NCBI GenBank assembly: GCA_022225965.2
Contig: JAKJXP020000083.1
Span: 1-64,000 of the forward strand
Source: Diatrype stigma
Lineage: Eukaryota > Ascomycota > Sordariomycetes > Xylariales > Diatrypaceae
Length of the DNA stretch: 64,000 nt
Direction of reading: 5' to 3'
The notes below the pieces were generated by a model. The model was not told the DNA's origin. It ran no database searches and saw nothing but the letters and a program-made list of their open reading frames with translations. This document shows, piece by piece, positions 11,032 to 20,743 of the stretch (positions are counted from its first letter, which is position 1; each line of letters starts with the position of its first letter). A program made the translations under genes and the position numbers.

Positions 11032-12275
11032 ATGGAAATCGACATTGATGAAGATGACATGCTGCGTACCCTGGCGAACGGAGGTTCGATGGACTTGTAG
11101 GTGCTGCTATATCCACGTTCTGCCCTCTCCCATACTATTCCCCTACCGCGATCTCTTTTCTAACGAATATCACAATAGCTCCGTATGGCCAGCCCTCCAG
11201 CAGAGAATAATTGACCGCATTGACAAGGTTTGGAACGTCCCTGCCTAGGTGTAGGAACATCTCGTGCTGACTCTACTCCCATAAGATCGCCCACGAAGAA
11301 TTCCCCATACCCAACTTGCCAATTCCCGCCGCGGTGGCCGTCCCACAGGCTGGCCCCCAGCCTGAACCGGAAGCGAACGAGAACTTCCTTTCCCATATGT
11401 CGTCATCTCCGACCGAGCGCCCGAGCTCGAAGTCGTCTACAGACACAAACAAGGAGAACACGCCTGCTATCCCGCAGTCAGCTCCTCGGCCTACCTCTGC
11501 ACCGGCAGCTATAGACCCCCTCTCTCTTCCCCCCGGACTTCTACCTCCACAGGTTCATGCGATGCTTACCGAGGTTATTTCTACGCTGAAGAAATTCCCT
11601 AAATACCCACCACATACCATCCAACGCCTTGCAGAGCTCGTGTTGACCCCGCGACGGCACTACCACAACCTACCTAGCTACCTTCACGCTCTTGACCGTG
11701 TCGTCCACGTGACATCTGGCCTGAATGTGTATCCCTTGCCCCCAGCCGTACCGGATACATCATCTGCCTCGGTGCTTTCTAATGGATTATCAGACGTGCT
11801 TGCCCTGTCCACAGCCACCTCGGCCGCAGCACCGGGAAGCGACGAAGCTCTCGGTGGAGCCCTGCTCACTCCGATACCTTGGCTCCAGCCTAACCGGCAA
11901 CACACCTCTTCGTCATCCCCTTCGCCGCAGAACCAATCCGGCACATTGACGCCGGGCGATGCCGCCGAAGGAAGCGGCGGCCAACAGGGGCCGGGCGATC
12001 TCGAGCCCGAAGTGCGCACCGAGAGTACTGAAACCATAGAGGGACCCAACGGCATCGGTAGTATCGAGACGGTTTCCATCAGCGTGAACGGCGTGCCGTC
12101 CATGGGCGCGCGGGGCGTAGGCGTCACACAAGGCGAGTTGCTCCGCCAGGAGCAGCGTGCGGGCGTTGTCCCCGTCAGCCAGCTCGTGCCTGGCCATCAT
12201 CACCACCACCAACAGCAACAGCATGCCGCCGCAGCTGCCGCCGCCGCCGCCGCCAGACATGCCAGCCCTCTCAAC

Positions 12276-12313
<38 letters not shown>

Positions 12314-12986
12314 ACAACGCGTATCCCCGGCGGCTAGTGACTCGTCCGGGTCTTCTGCAACCTTGGAGGAGGGCCGGAGTCCCGGTGCCGACATCGGAAG
12401 CGGCGGTAGTAGTGGTGGTAGTCAGGAGCCGGTGGCATCGGTCAACTCGACGAGCGAGGAGGAGATGCCGCACGCCCGCGGCCCCGAGGAGATCGGACCG
12501 GAGGATATGGGACCCCAGCCCCACGGCTCCAGCACCGGCACTACCCCGGGCACGTACGCCGGCGGTTCCGGCGTCGACATGCGCGGCATTAATGTCGAGG
12601 CGGCTATCGGCCGCAAGGCTACTACCACTATGCCTACCTCATCTTCTAAGAGCCCTAGCCCCACCAGCGGCGATGCGGCGACCGCCTCCAGCAAGGCAGG
12701 GGTGAAAGAGTCGATAGAGGGTGGAGGCGAAGGAGGAACTACTGGGACGCCACCAAAGGGAGAAGATGCAGGCGGCGACAAGATGGACGTCGAGGAGCAA
12801 CGCCCGCCGCCGCAGTCCCCCAAGCGCGAGGCCGAGGATGATCTCGAGGGCGAGGGCGCGGGGAAGAAGAAGAAGAAGGGTCTCGGAAGCAGAGACACGG
12901 ACGGAGACGGAGATGGGGACAAGAAGGGAGAGGCGGGTGCGTCTACGTCTACAGCCGCAGCTGCTGCTACCGGCGGCGGCGATTAG
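11032..12986 (+). CDS. protein phosphatase 4 regulatory subunit 2 (PPP4R2/Psy4 family)
   Basis: The model joins 11032-11096, 11179-11227 and 11286-12986, giving 604 residues. ATG 11032 has a good context (CCACCATGG). Donor 1 is GTAGGT; donor 2 is a weak GTTTGG, but an in-frame TAG soon after forces splicing there. The start MEIDIDEDDMLRTLANGGSM and the conserved block KFPKYPPHTIQRLAELVLTP to LHALDRVVHVTS (about residues 135-185), followed by GALLTPIPWL, mark the PPP4R2 family. This subunit targets phosphatase 4 in DNA-damage recovery and splicing control. The C-terminal two-thirds is low-complexity: His/Gln/Ala runs (about residues 343-385), acidic Gly/Ser stretches, and a KKKKK nuclear-signal-like run. 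The frame continues open for 122 codons beyond the TAG. Confidence 0.85.
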
Positions 12987-13355
12987 GGTGCTGCCGCTAC
13001 TTCTGCTGCTGCTGCTCCTGCTCCTGCTCCTGCTTCTGCTCCTGCTCCTGGAAATGCGGGCCTGCCGCATCGTCTTCTACAGTCGTCGTTCGCTCTTCCC
13101 CTTCAGCCTCGATCTCGATCTAGATCTCGATCTCAACTTCCTCCTATTACCCCCCGAACGCCCTCCCCTCCCGCTACCCCTCGTCTCCCTCCCGCTTCCC
13201 TTCCCCTCTTTCCTGTCGGCCCCATTCCCATTGTCATTTCCGGTTCCGGCCCTGACTTAGGTCCGGCTCCCACCCAAAGCGGCGGGCTTATTGAGGACGA
13301 CGATGATGAGGACGAGGATGACCACCGCGAGCAGAATTATTGCCCTCCGCAGTAG
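12987..13355 (+). other. in-frame open extension downstream of the PPP4R2 stop codon
   Basis: Directly after the TAG at 12984-12986 the same frame stays open for 122 codons and ends at TAG 13353-13355. The predicted peptide has organised low-complexity blocks: an Ala/Pro run, RSRSRSRSQ, a Thr-Pro/Ser-Pro segment, and a very acidic tail (IEDDDDEDEDDHREQ) ending in NYCPPQ. It could be a readthrough extension, the product of an unrecognised splice event, a recently acquired or erroneous stop, or merely GC-biased 3' UTR. Confidence 0.4.
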
Positions 13356-14481
13356 TCTGGTCCAGATTCATACATCTATCTAGTTAGCTAGCTAGCTTCG
13401 GTTGGGGAGGAGTGAAGGGGAAGATCTGAATGAATGGGTGGATGGATGGATGGATGGCGATCGAGCTGGGTTAACTCTGGCGGCTACAAGACCCCTTCCT
13501 GCCGAATAGCAGAACTACCCGTATCAACGTCTTCCTAACCAATCAACCAGCCAGCCAGTCGATACTGGGGGAAAATGCAGCAAACATCATATGGGAGTTG
13601 GCTGTCCCGTCTCTGTTTATCTCTGCGAGGAAGGCTGGTAATGGAATGGGCGTATGTAGTTTGGCACGGGAAGGGATACGGAGCTGAAAGAAAGGGGATA
13701 TGCTACGAAGGACAGAAATGATATGCAATGCTATACTATAAACATACCTACTCGAGTACATGTGCAAGCTCAAGGGACTGTAATATTTCTTTGATCCTCG
13801 TGACTTGATGCGACATGACAGGCCAGACAGTATTTATTCTCTGAACATACGTGGATGTAGCAACTCAGCAATAAGTCGTACGATGGATATCGTGCACTTC
13901 GCTAGCGCAATGGAAGAAAACGCAACCCATGTATACTTCGTGGTGGGTGGTGTTAGTTGTTAGTACACACTCGCTGACTACCCTACCCAGCTACTAACCA
14001 TACCGAGCTGTCGAGGGAAGACACCCTTACCAAGTGACAGACAGATTGACTGGGCAAAACCTAATGGTGCTGCTTACGAGATATATTATCATCATCATGC
14101 TCAATAGTTGCAATAAGAGACTATCTATCTCTATCCATACCCTCTTCCATCAACGTTTAGTCTTAACCACCCCAGCTAATACATGAACTCGTGATATGTC
14201 CTCCCCCCCACCCGTCTTATCAAAAATAGCCAGAGACGACGAGGACTAGTTAGAAAAGAAATCGTGAGAGAAGGTGACGCCAGACCGCAGTGATAAAAAA
14301 GCCCGAAATAAAAATAACAACCCCTGAGAACGCCCATGCCATCTGTACACACATACAGACTCGGTCTAGCTAACCCAGGTCAGGGCGAACCAAACCGAAA
14401 ATACCTACTTTAGGTACCAATCGAGTAAACAAACTCCTTTCTCGACCCCATCAGAGCGATCCATCTCGCACACAGACCATC
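13356..14481. other. spacer between convergent PPP4R2 and RAD50
   Basis: About 1.1 kb of mostly 3' flanking sequence. It contains a short GGAT repeat (around 13438-13458) and many stops in all frames. I see no gene or RNA in it. Confidence 0.5.
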
Positions 14482-17400
14482 TCACATGATGCTGGAGATG
14501 GGCTCGCGGGAGATGATGCTGTTCTGGCGGTCGTCGCGCTTGACGCGGTAGAGGTAGTCGGCGAAGTCGGCGCAGCGCATGTGGCGGAGGAACTCCTCGT
14601 CGTGGGTGATGACGATGAGCTGGAAGTTGCGCTGCTGGCGGCGGGCGGCGATGATGCCGTGCAGGCTCTGGGCGAGGGAGCGGATGTTGTCGCGGTCGAG
14701 GTTGGTGGTGGGCTCGTCGAGGGCGATGAGGCCGCAGCCGACGCCGAAGGCCTCGGCCAGGCTCAGCCGGATGATGATGGACGCCAGCACCTTCTGCCCC
14801 GCCGAGCACCGCCCCCGCATGTCCATCTCCGCGTCCTGCTTCACCATGCACACCCGGTAGTTGTACGCCTGCCGCCCCGTCGCGCTCTCGCTGTCCGACT
14901 TGATCATGATCGTGTCGATGTCCGTGCCCTGGTACGTCTCCCGCCACAGCTCCCCCGCGATCCGGTTCACCTCCTCCATCTTGAGCGCGTGGTACCGCAT
15001 GATGGCGTTGTTGAGCGCCTCGCTGTACTTGCCCAGGTCCTCCACTGCCGCCTTGGTCGTCTCCACCTTGATGTGCGTCTCGCGGTACTTGTGTGCCGAG
15101 TTGTGGTAGTGCGTCTGCCACTCCACGATCAGCCGCGCCAGCTCGTCGTCCTTGGCCTTCATAGTGCCGATAATGGCCCCGCGGGCGGCGCTCAGCTGGT
15201 CGCGCTGGTGCTCGACATCCTTGACCTCCTCCGTAAGACGGTCATAGTCCTCGTCGGCGTTGCGGGACTCGAGCTCGCTGATGTCCTCTTCTAGCTTCTC
15301 GATCTCGCGGAGGACCTTGCGGTAGTTCAGATTGTCAACGATGTTCTTGCGGTTGCCAGCACTGTTGTTGATCTCCTCCTTTAGCTTATTCGTGCTTGAG
15401 GTCAGCTGGTTCATATCAGCCTCGATGTTGGATATATCTTTCTTCAAGTTCTGGATGGCTTTCTCGTTAGAGATTAGGCGTGACGGGCCGCCATTATCGA
15501 TATAAGCCTGGATATCATTGTTTATGGCCTTCAGCTGGTTTACGGAGCTGGCAAGACTGTCGCGTTCGTCAGCGACCTTCTTCTCCTTCGCCCGACCCCT
15601 CTGCAGGGCATCATCGCGAATATCTCTAGCTCGAGCAATTTGAGGATCGATAGACTCCAGATCCTTGTCGGCTTGTTGAGTGACTTCTTTCAGGGAAGCC
15701 ATATCTTCCTTGTACGTCTGGATCTGGGTCTCGAGCTCCTTCTTTCTCTCGAGGAGTCGGTTGGCCTCATTGAGCTTGTTTCTAGACTCGCTTCGCTCAA
15801 GCTCTAGGTTCGATATCTGGTCTCGCAAGTGTTGCCGTTCACTGACGAGCTTCGAAATTCTGCTATTGACCGAGCGTATCTTCTCCTTACACGTATCCTG
15901 TAAATCGTTGATCTCATCGCCGCTCCTGACCGTGCCGCCCGATTGTTGTTGAGACATAAGTCGGTCGACTCTGGTTGTGGACTCCTCGATATCACGGTAA
16001 GTGCTAGTGATCTCTCGCACCATCTTGCTCATCGAATCTAGGTCTTGTCGTTCCTCTTGCTTTTGGCGGACGTCTTCGTCCATATCTTCGAGACGCCTGA
16101 GCACGGTGGACTCTTCCTCTTGGACCTCTCTGAGTTCTTTTTCCTGGGCGGCCTTCTCCTTTAAGAGCCTTTCATAATTTTCTCCAGCCGGGCGAGCCGC
16201 CCGCAGTCTTTCTAGATGCTCTTCCAGCGCGTCGATGTCAGCCTGTGCCTGCGCCTTTTGCCCCTCGAGTACCTTCTTGATCTTCTTGAGAATGACAGAT
16301 TTTTCATTGTCATTGGCGAAATGGTGGTGACAGAGCTCGCATTTGTTGTGCTTGTTTAGCGTCTTCTGACATTCTTCATAATACTCCCTCAGGGCTGAGG
16401 TCAAAGCAGTATCTTTCTTTTCCTCAAGAATGGTTTCCTCCAAATCAGAGATCACATTGGGTAAATCAGCAACGTGCGGCTGTGACTCGGGTTCATAAGC
16501 TTTCAGCGCCTGGATGACTATCGACTTGGACCGTTCCATCTCGTTGTCCCTCTTCTTGGCTTTCTCCTTGGCACTAGCGAGTCTTCCTTGTACGAGCTTC
16601 TGATCCTGGATGATATCGTCTCGTCTACGTTTCGCCTCCTCGTGAGCCTTGATTCTGGCCTCCAAAGCTTGTTGGAATTGGTGTTCAAGTGTGGCCGGTT
16701 CCCAGGAGGTGCTGACCATTCCCGATATCTTGTTACTTTCGGAACTGCTGACCAAAGCCTCTAGTTCCATTTTCTTGGTCGAGATCTTCTTCTTGTGGAA
16801 GTCGAGCTCCCCACGGCTTGCAGCCAGCCTTGAAGATTCGGCAAGTTCACGTGATAATCTACTGCTTTCGTGTTCGAGCTGTTGCAGCTGATCTTCCTCC
16901 TCTTGGATTTTTGTGTCTAGATTGGCATCCTGTTGGGCCTGTATTGCCTTTTCAAGTTGTTGCTCTATGTCCTTGAAGGAAGAGGCCAGAATGGCTTTGT
17001 TGCCTTCATCCATGCGCACGGCGTTGAACTGTTGTCGTGCAGCGGCGATCCTCTTCTCCAAGGCGTTGTTCTGCTGTACCGCGGAGACTCGATCTTGGAT
17101 GTATCTCGCCTTACGACCCTCGAGTTCGGTGATGATGCCCGCTTTTCTGTCTAGGTCCTCGGCATTCTCGGTTTGCAAGCTTTCCAGCTCTTTCTTCTTG
17201 TCTGCCAATGATCGTTGAATCCGATCATTGAATGCCTGGATTTGTTGATCGTCTAGATCTCCATCGAAACCCCTGATGTTGTGGGTTCGGGCCTCTTGAT
17301 GGATCAGCTCGACGCGAGACCCCAGCTGGCGCTCATACTTCTCTTTATCAGACTGAAGTTTGCCCTGCTCAGCCAATCGCGTTGACATATCATCCCGCAG

Positions 17401-18405
17401 CTTATTGAGCTGTTTCTGGTGCTCGCTGTACTGTGTTATATTCTCTTGGTGGTCGTTCCGCAATCTCGACACACGCTCTTCGTACTGCGCTAGGGTATCC
17501 TGGAGCCATGTGTCGGATTCGGTCATCTCATCCATTCTCGCCTTCGTTTCCTCGAGGGTCTCCTGGCGATAGTTGAGTTGCTCCCTCTTGTTTTTTAACT
17601 CGTGGACTATGCCCAAATAACTGTTCGCTTGCTCGTGTAGTTCCCTGGCTCTTTGCTCGGCCTCGTTCATCTGCCTCCTCATCTCTTTAGCCTCGACGTT
17701 CATTCTGTCGATGTCCTTTTGCAAAGCCGTGGATCGCTCCTCACACTTGTCGGCTTTCTCCTTGTCGGACTTGTCGCGAGCCTCTTCTTCTTTCAAGACC
17801 CTAAGCTTCTCGCCGTGCTTCTTTCGCAGCACCTTGAGGTTATCTATGGCTTTCGTGTACTTCATGGCCTCAAAGATCTCGTCGAATCGTTTCTTGAGGA
17901 CGCTAGGCTCGCTCATAGGCCATAGCGACTCGTCCTGGTGGCAGAAAATGACGAATTCTAGGATGGCCTTGGGTACGCCGAGGTGTTGTAAAACGAGCCC
18001 GTCCAGTATCGCCTTCTGTTTTGACATGGAAGAGTTCTCGCCCTCGACGGTTGTTCGTAGAGAGCCCTCCAGGGTCTTTTGTGTCCTGGTGTTCTTCTTG
18101 ACGGTGAGCTGGATACTTCGGGTGAGGACGTGCATCGCATTCGGGGTATTGTATTTGAGCTTGACCTGGGCCAGCACTTCTCTTTCGCCACAGAGAGTGG
18201 GATCGTGGATGAAGGCTCCCCCTTTGGTGCTGTTAGGAGGAAGCTCACTCGTGGTGGCATACTTAAGACACTCGATAATGGTAGTCTTGCCGGAGCCATT
18301 GTACCCGACGATGAGCGTAAGGGGTGTGAAGAACTGTAGAGTCTCGGGATTGCGGTGACTGAAGCTCCGGACTCCTGTGATGGACAGTTTATCGATGCTA
18401 GACAT
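14482..18405 (-). CDS. rad50: DNA double-strand break repair ATPase Rad50
   Basis: A single uninterrupted 1307-codon frame from ATG 18405. It is the SMC-like ATPase of the Mre11-Rad50-Nbs1/Xrs2 complex, which tethers and processes DNA ends and activates ATM/Tel1. All hallmarks are present in order: Walker A GYNGSGKTT (about residues 34-42); Q-loop region FVIFCHQDESLWPM (about 150-165); a long coiled coil; the zinc-hook CELC with cysteines at 689 and 692, followed by HHHF; a second coiled coil; the ABC signature region RCSAGQKVLASIIIRL (about 1190); Walker B LIALDEPTTNLDRDN (about 1225); and the H-loop ITHDEEF. Length matches the family (about 1300). No intron is needed. The last 40% of the coding strand is markedly GC-rich. 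Confidence 0.98.
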   Translation of the reverse strand: MSSIDKLSITGVRSFSHRNPETLQFFTPLTLIVGYNGSGKTTIIECLKYATTSELPPNSTKGGAFIHDPTLCGEREVLAQVKLKYNTPNAMHVLTRSIQLTVKKNTRTQKTLEGSLRTTVEGENSSMSKQKAILDGLVLQHLGVPKAILEFVIFCHQDESLWPMSEPSVLKKRFDEIFEAMKYTKAIDNLKVLRKKHGEKLRVLKEEEARDKSDKEKADKCEERSTALQKDIDRMNVEAKEMRRQMNEAEQRARELHEQANSYLGIVHELKNKREQLNYRQETLEETKARMDEMTESDTWLQDTLAQYEERVSRLRNDHQENITQYSEHQKQLNKLRDDMSTRLAEQGKLQSDKEKYERQLGSRVELIHQEARTHNIRGFDGDLDDQQIQAFNDRIQRSLADKKKELESLQTENAEDLDRKAGIITELEGRKARYIQDRVSAVQQNNALEKRIAAARQQFNAVRMDEGNKAILASSFKDIEQQLEKAIQAQQDANLDTKIQEEEDQLQQLEHESSRLSRELAESSRLAASRGELDFHKKKISTKKMELEALVSSSESNKISGMVSTSWEPATLEHQFQQALEARIKAHEEAKRRRDDIIQDQKLVQGRLASAKEKAKKRDNEMERSKSIVIQALKAYEPESQPHVADLPNVISDLEETILEEKKDTALTSALREYYEECQKTLNKHNKCELCHHHFANDNEKSVILKKIKKVLEGQKAQAQADIDALEEHLERLRAARPAGENYERLLKEKAAQEKELREVQEEESTVLRRLEDMDEDVRQKQEERQDLDSMSKMVREITSTYRDIEESTTRVDRLMSQQQSGGTVRSGDEINDLQDTCKEKIRSVNSRISKLVSERQHLRDQISNLELERSESRNKLNEANRLLERKKELETQIQTYKEDMASLKEVTQQADKDLESIDPQIARARDIRDDALQRGRAKEKKVADERDSLASSVNQLKAINNDIQAYIDNGGPSRLISNEKAIQNLKKDISNIEADMNQLTSSTNKLKEEINNSAGNRKNIVDNLNYRKVLREIEKLEEDISELESRNADEDYDRLTEEVKDVEHQRDQLSAARGAIIGTMKAKDDELARLIVEWQTHYHNSAHKYRETHIKVETTKAAVEDLGKYSEALNNAIMRYHALKMEEVNRIAGELWRETYQGTDIDTIMIKSDSESATGRQAYNYRVCMVKQDAEMDMRGRCSAGQKVLASIIIRLSLAEAFGVGCGLIALDEPTTNLDRDNIRSLAQSLHGIIAARRQQRNFQLIVITHDEEFLRHMRCADFADYLYRVKRDDRQNSIISREPISSIM

Positions 18406-19823
18406 GGTGATGGCGCAGTGCTGTTACGCACTATATCCCATACTATATACTATGAATACCCTGGTGAAGAGGCTACGGACTCCGAAGAGGAAATCGAATT
18501 ACTATGATCTCTTTTCTAGCCTATCCATCTACTAGACAAGCAGACACGCAGGCAAGCTAGGGCGGTTTTGGTTCTGGAAGCCCAAGGTCGAAAGTAGTTG
18601 TGGTTGTGGCTGTGGTTCATCGGATGATTGGGAGACGAGCGAATCGACTTTACCTAGTTATTAGATTCCAATGTTCTCAGAGCTCTTACTATGTCCCCAG
18701 GCAGCCCAGGTAGTCTAGATCTTGCTTCTATCTGTAAAAAATGTGGAAGCTTAACGCGCTGAAGCACGCGACACGGCACGCAGGGACACGACACGCTAGC
18801 TGGCTAGGCATCCATTCCTGCCTACACCTAGTCAACTACATACATACATACATACCTACACTCAATTTTGTGGTTCCCCGGGCGCGGGGTTGCCAGGCTA
18901 CTACTGCATTTGTAGTAGGGCTGCCAGGCTACCATGAGTTCCATAACCACTGCACCTGCACCTACCTGCCTGCCGCATAACTCGCAATGAATTGCTGCCC
19001 CGCGTCTAGGTCTGTCTTAAAGGCAAGTGTCTTGGCAGGGACGTACTATATATGCAGCAGCTCCTACCCGTAGCTACCGTAGGAGCATACATCCATGAAG
19101 GAACCTAGGTAGTGCTACCTGCCTCATGTATGTATGTATGTATGTAGGTAGGTATCTGGGTCTGTGTAAGTCATCTTGTGTATGTAGCTGAAAATGTTGA
19201 ATAAATGGGCATTCAGGCATTCAGGTTCGATACCTATTAGATGCAACCCAAGCTCATAGTATCAACCCTCCCTTTGCAACCATGCGGCCAAGCTGGCCGT
19301 GTCGATACTTATACCTAGTATGCTCTCCTTCATTTCTCCAAGGTATCCTGGATACAAACTACCTGCTATGTAGCTGGGTGGGACATGCTGAGTCTTGTCT
19401 AGCCCACTATATCCGGACGAATACCTCCTAGAAATATCCACTTACTCGCACAGAGAGGATCCATACCCTGTTAGAGGAAAAGACCCGGGAGCCCGCCTGC
19501 ATTTCCATACTAACTACTACCACTAACTACTCACAGATCCGCACAGATCTTGACACCATTCGCTCTACTCTACCAGCGCCAGTCTAGCAATATATGTAGT
19601 TCGACATATTCCTTCCCACACTCTGACAGGATCATCCATCGTGACGTCCAACTTGGAAGCTCACGTAGCAGCGCACATAGCTTCCAAATCACGGCCCAGG
19701 AGACCAGCAAGACCAGTCAGCAGGTTGGCGGGTGGGATCTTCGTCTGACCCCTAGAGCAGAACCCCTGATTTTCTGACGTAGTCTATGTATCCCGAGCCA
19801 GCGAGCGTACCACGTACCAAGCA

Positions 19824-19862
19824 GCTGTATACTACGGCTGTATACTACGGCTGTATACTACA
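19824..19862. repeat. tandem 13-mer GCTGTATACTACG, three copies
   Basis: Two perfect units and a third with one change at the end. It lies about 0.9 kb upstream of the wc-2 start. Confidence 0.85.
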
Positions 19863-20170
19863 ACACCCGCCCGCTACTAGACCCTCTAGACTCGTGCATG
19901 GGCTAGACTTTATCTGTACCGCACCGCATTTACGGGTGTGCATCGTGGTTCTGGATCCGCCCATCCCCAGCTGATCCGGTTCATCCTGCCCATCGTCTGG
20001 GCCCGTCGCCTCCCCGAGCTACCTCATAGGTCCACTTGTTGGCTATCGAGAAAACCAGAATATCGACCATCCCGTTCTGCCATTGCGGAAATCCCATCCC
20101 TATCCCACCTGCGAAAACTCCAAACTCCAAATTTCCCTTCAAATTCCCATGCCTCAACCCCACCTTCGAG

Positions 20171-20257
20171 CTGCTGCTTCTGCTTCTGCTTCTGCTTCTG
20201 CTTGTGCCTCTGCCTCTGCCTCTGCCTCTGCCTCTGCTTCTGCCCCTGCTCCTGCTG
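20171..20257. repeat. CTGCTT/CTGCCT hexamer repeat
   Basis: About 14 pyrimidine-rich hexamers in tandem. They probably lie in the promoter or 5' leader of wc-2; no regulatory role can be shown. Confidence 0.8.
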
Positions 20258-20743
20258 TATTGCACCCTGGCCTACCCTTAGCCGGTCAATTTATCTCAAA
20301 CACTCGTTCATATCAGGCCCGGTTGTCGCTGTCGGCTCTTTCTTTCTATTGAGGTATTCTATTTTCGGGTACTCCCCCCTGAACCCCTACTCGGCAATCT
20401 ATACATCATACCTAGACCAGGCGTACACGCTTCGTTGGTAAAGAGACAAGGCTTGATCGAATGCGCCTGAGCTAGCGCCTGCATGAAAGTGCCTACCTAC
20501 ATATGCTTTCGCCATCCGACCTTGCGCCAACGTCACATTCGCCGTTTACCACTAGCTAGAGCCTTCGGCCGGAACCCTATTTGCATGTAGTCAAGCCGCC
20601 TCCTGAATCGCAAAAGAAAGAAATATAAAAAAGCAAAAAGGTTAGGGCTAGCAGCCACAGTAGCTGTTCGTCCCGTTGTTATCGATTGGCTGGAAACGCC
20701 CGTTCAGGTATCTACAGCAGAAGAAAGGTCTATGTACCTAAGC

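Larger units (their letters stand above)
18406..20743. other. spacer between divergent RAD50 and white collar-2
   Basis: 2.3 kb with no gene. It holds runs of CATA/GTAT repeats (about 18838-18856 and 19126-19150), a three-copy 13-mer (19824-19862), and a pyrimidine-rich hexamer repeat (20171-20257), probably in the wc-2 leader. The long plus-strand frames over the hexamer repeat encode only Cys/Phe/Leu or Ala/Ser repeats and are not credible genes. Confidence 0.5.

Noticed and set aside
11913..12524. 203-codon minus-strand frame with poly-Leu
   Set aside because: Antisense shadow of the Gln/Ala repeats of the PP4 subunit gene.
12937..12986. 50-nt intron GTGCGT...GATTAG that would remove the TAG of the PP4 subunit gene
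   Set aside because: Good splice signals, but its length is not a multiple of three; the spliced frame becomes a Cys-rich repeat and soon stops, and would lose the open extension.
14581..15294. 237-codon plus-strand frame
   Set aside because: It lies wholly antisense to the conserved C-terminal ATPase domain of RAD50; Val/Leu/Arg-rich composition is the mirror of a GC-rich gene.
19938..20441. Plus-strand frame encoding Cys-Phe/Cys-Leu repeats
   Set aside because: Generated by the CTGCTT/CTGCCT hexamer repeat in the presumed wc-2 leader.
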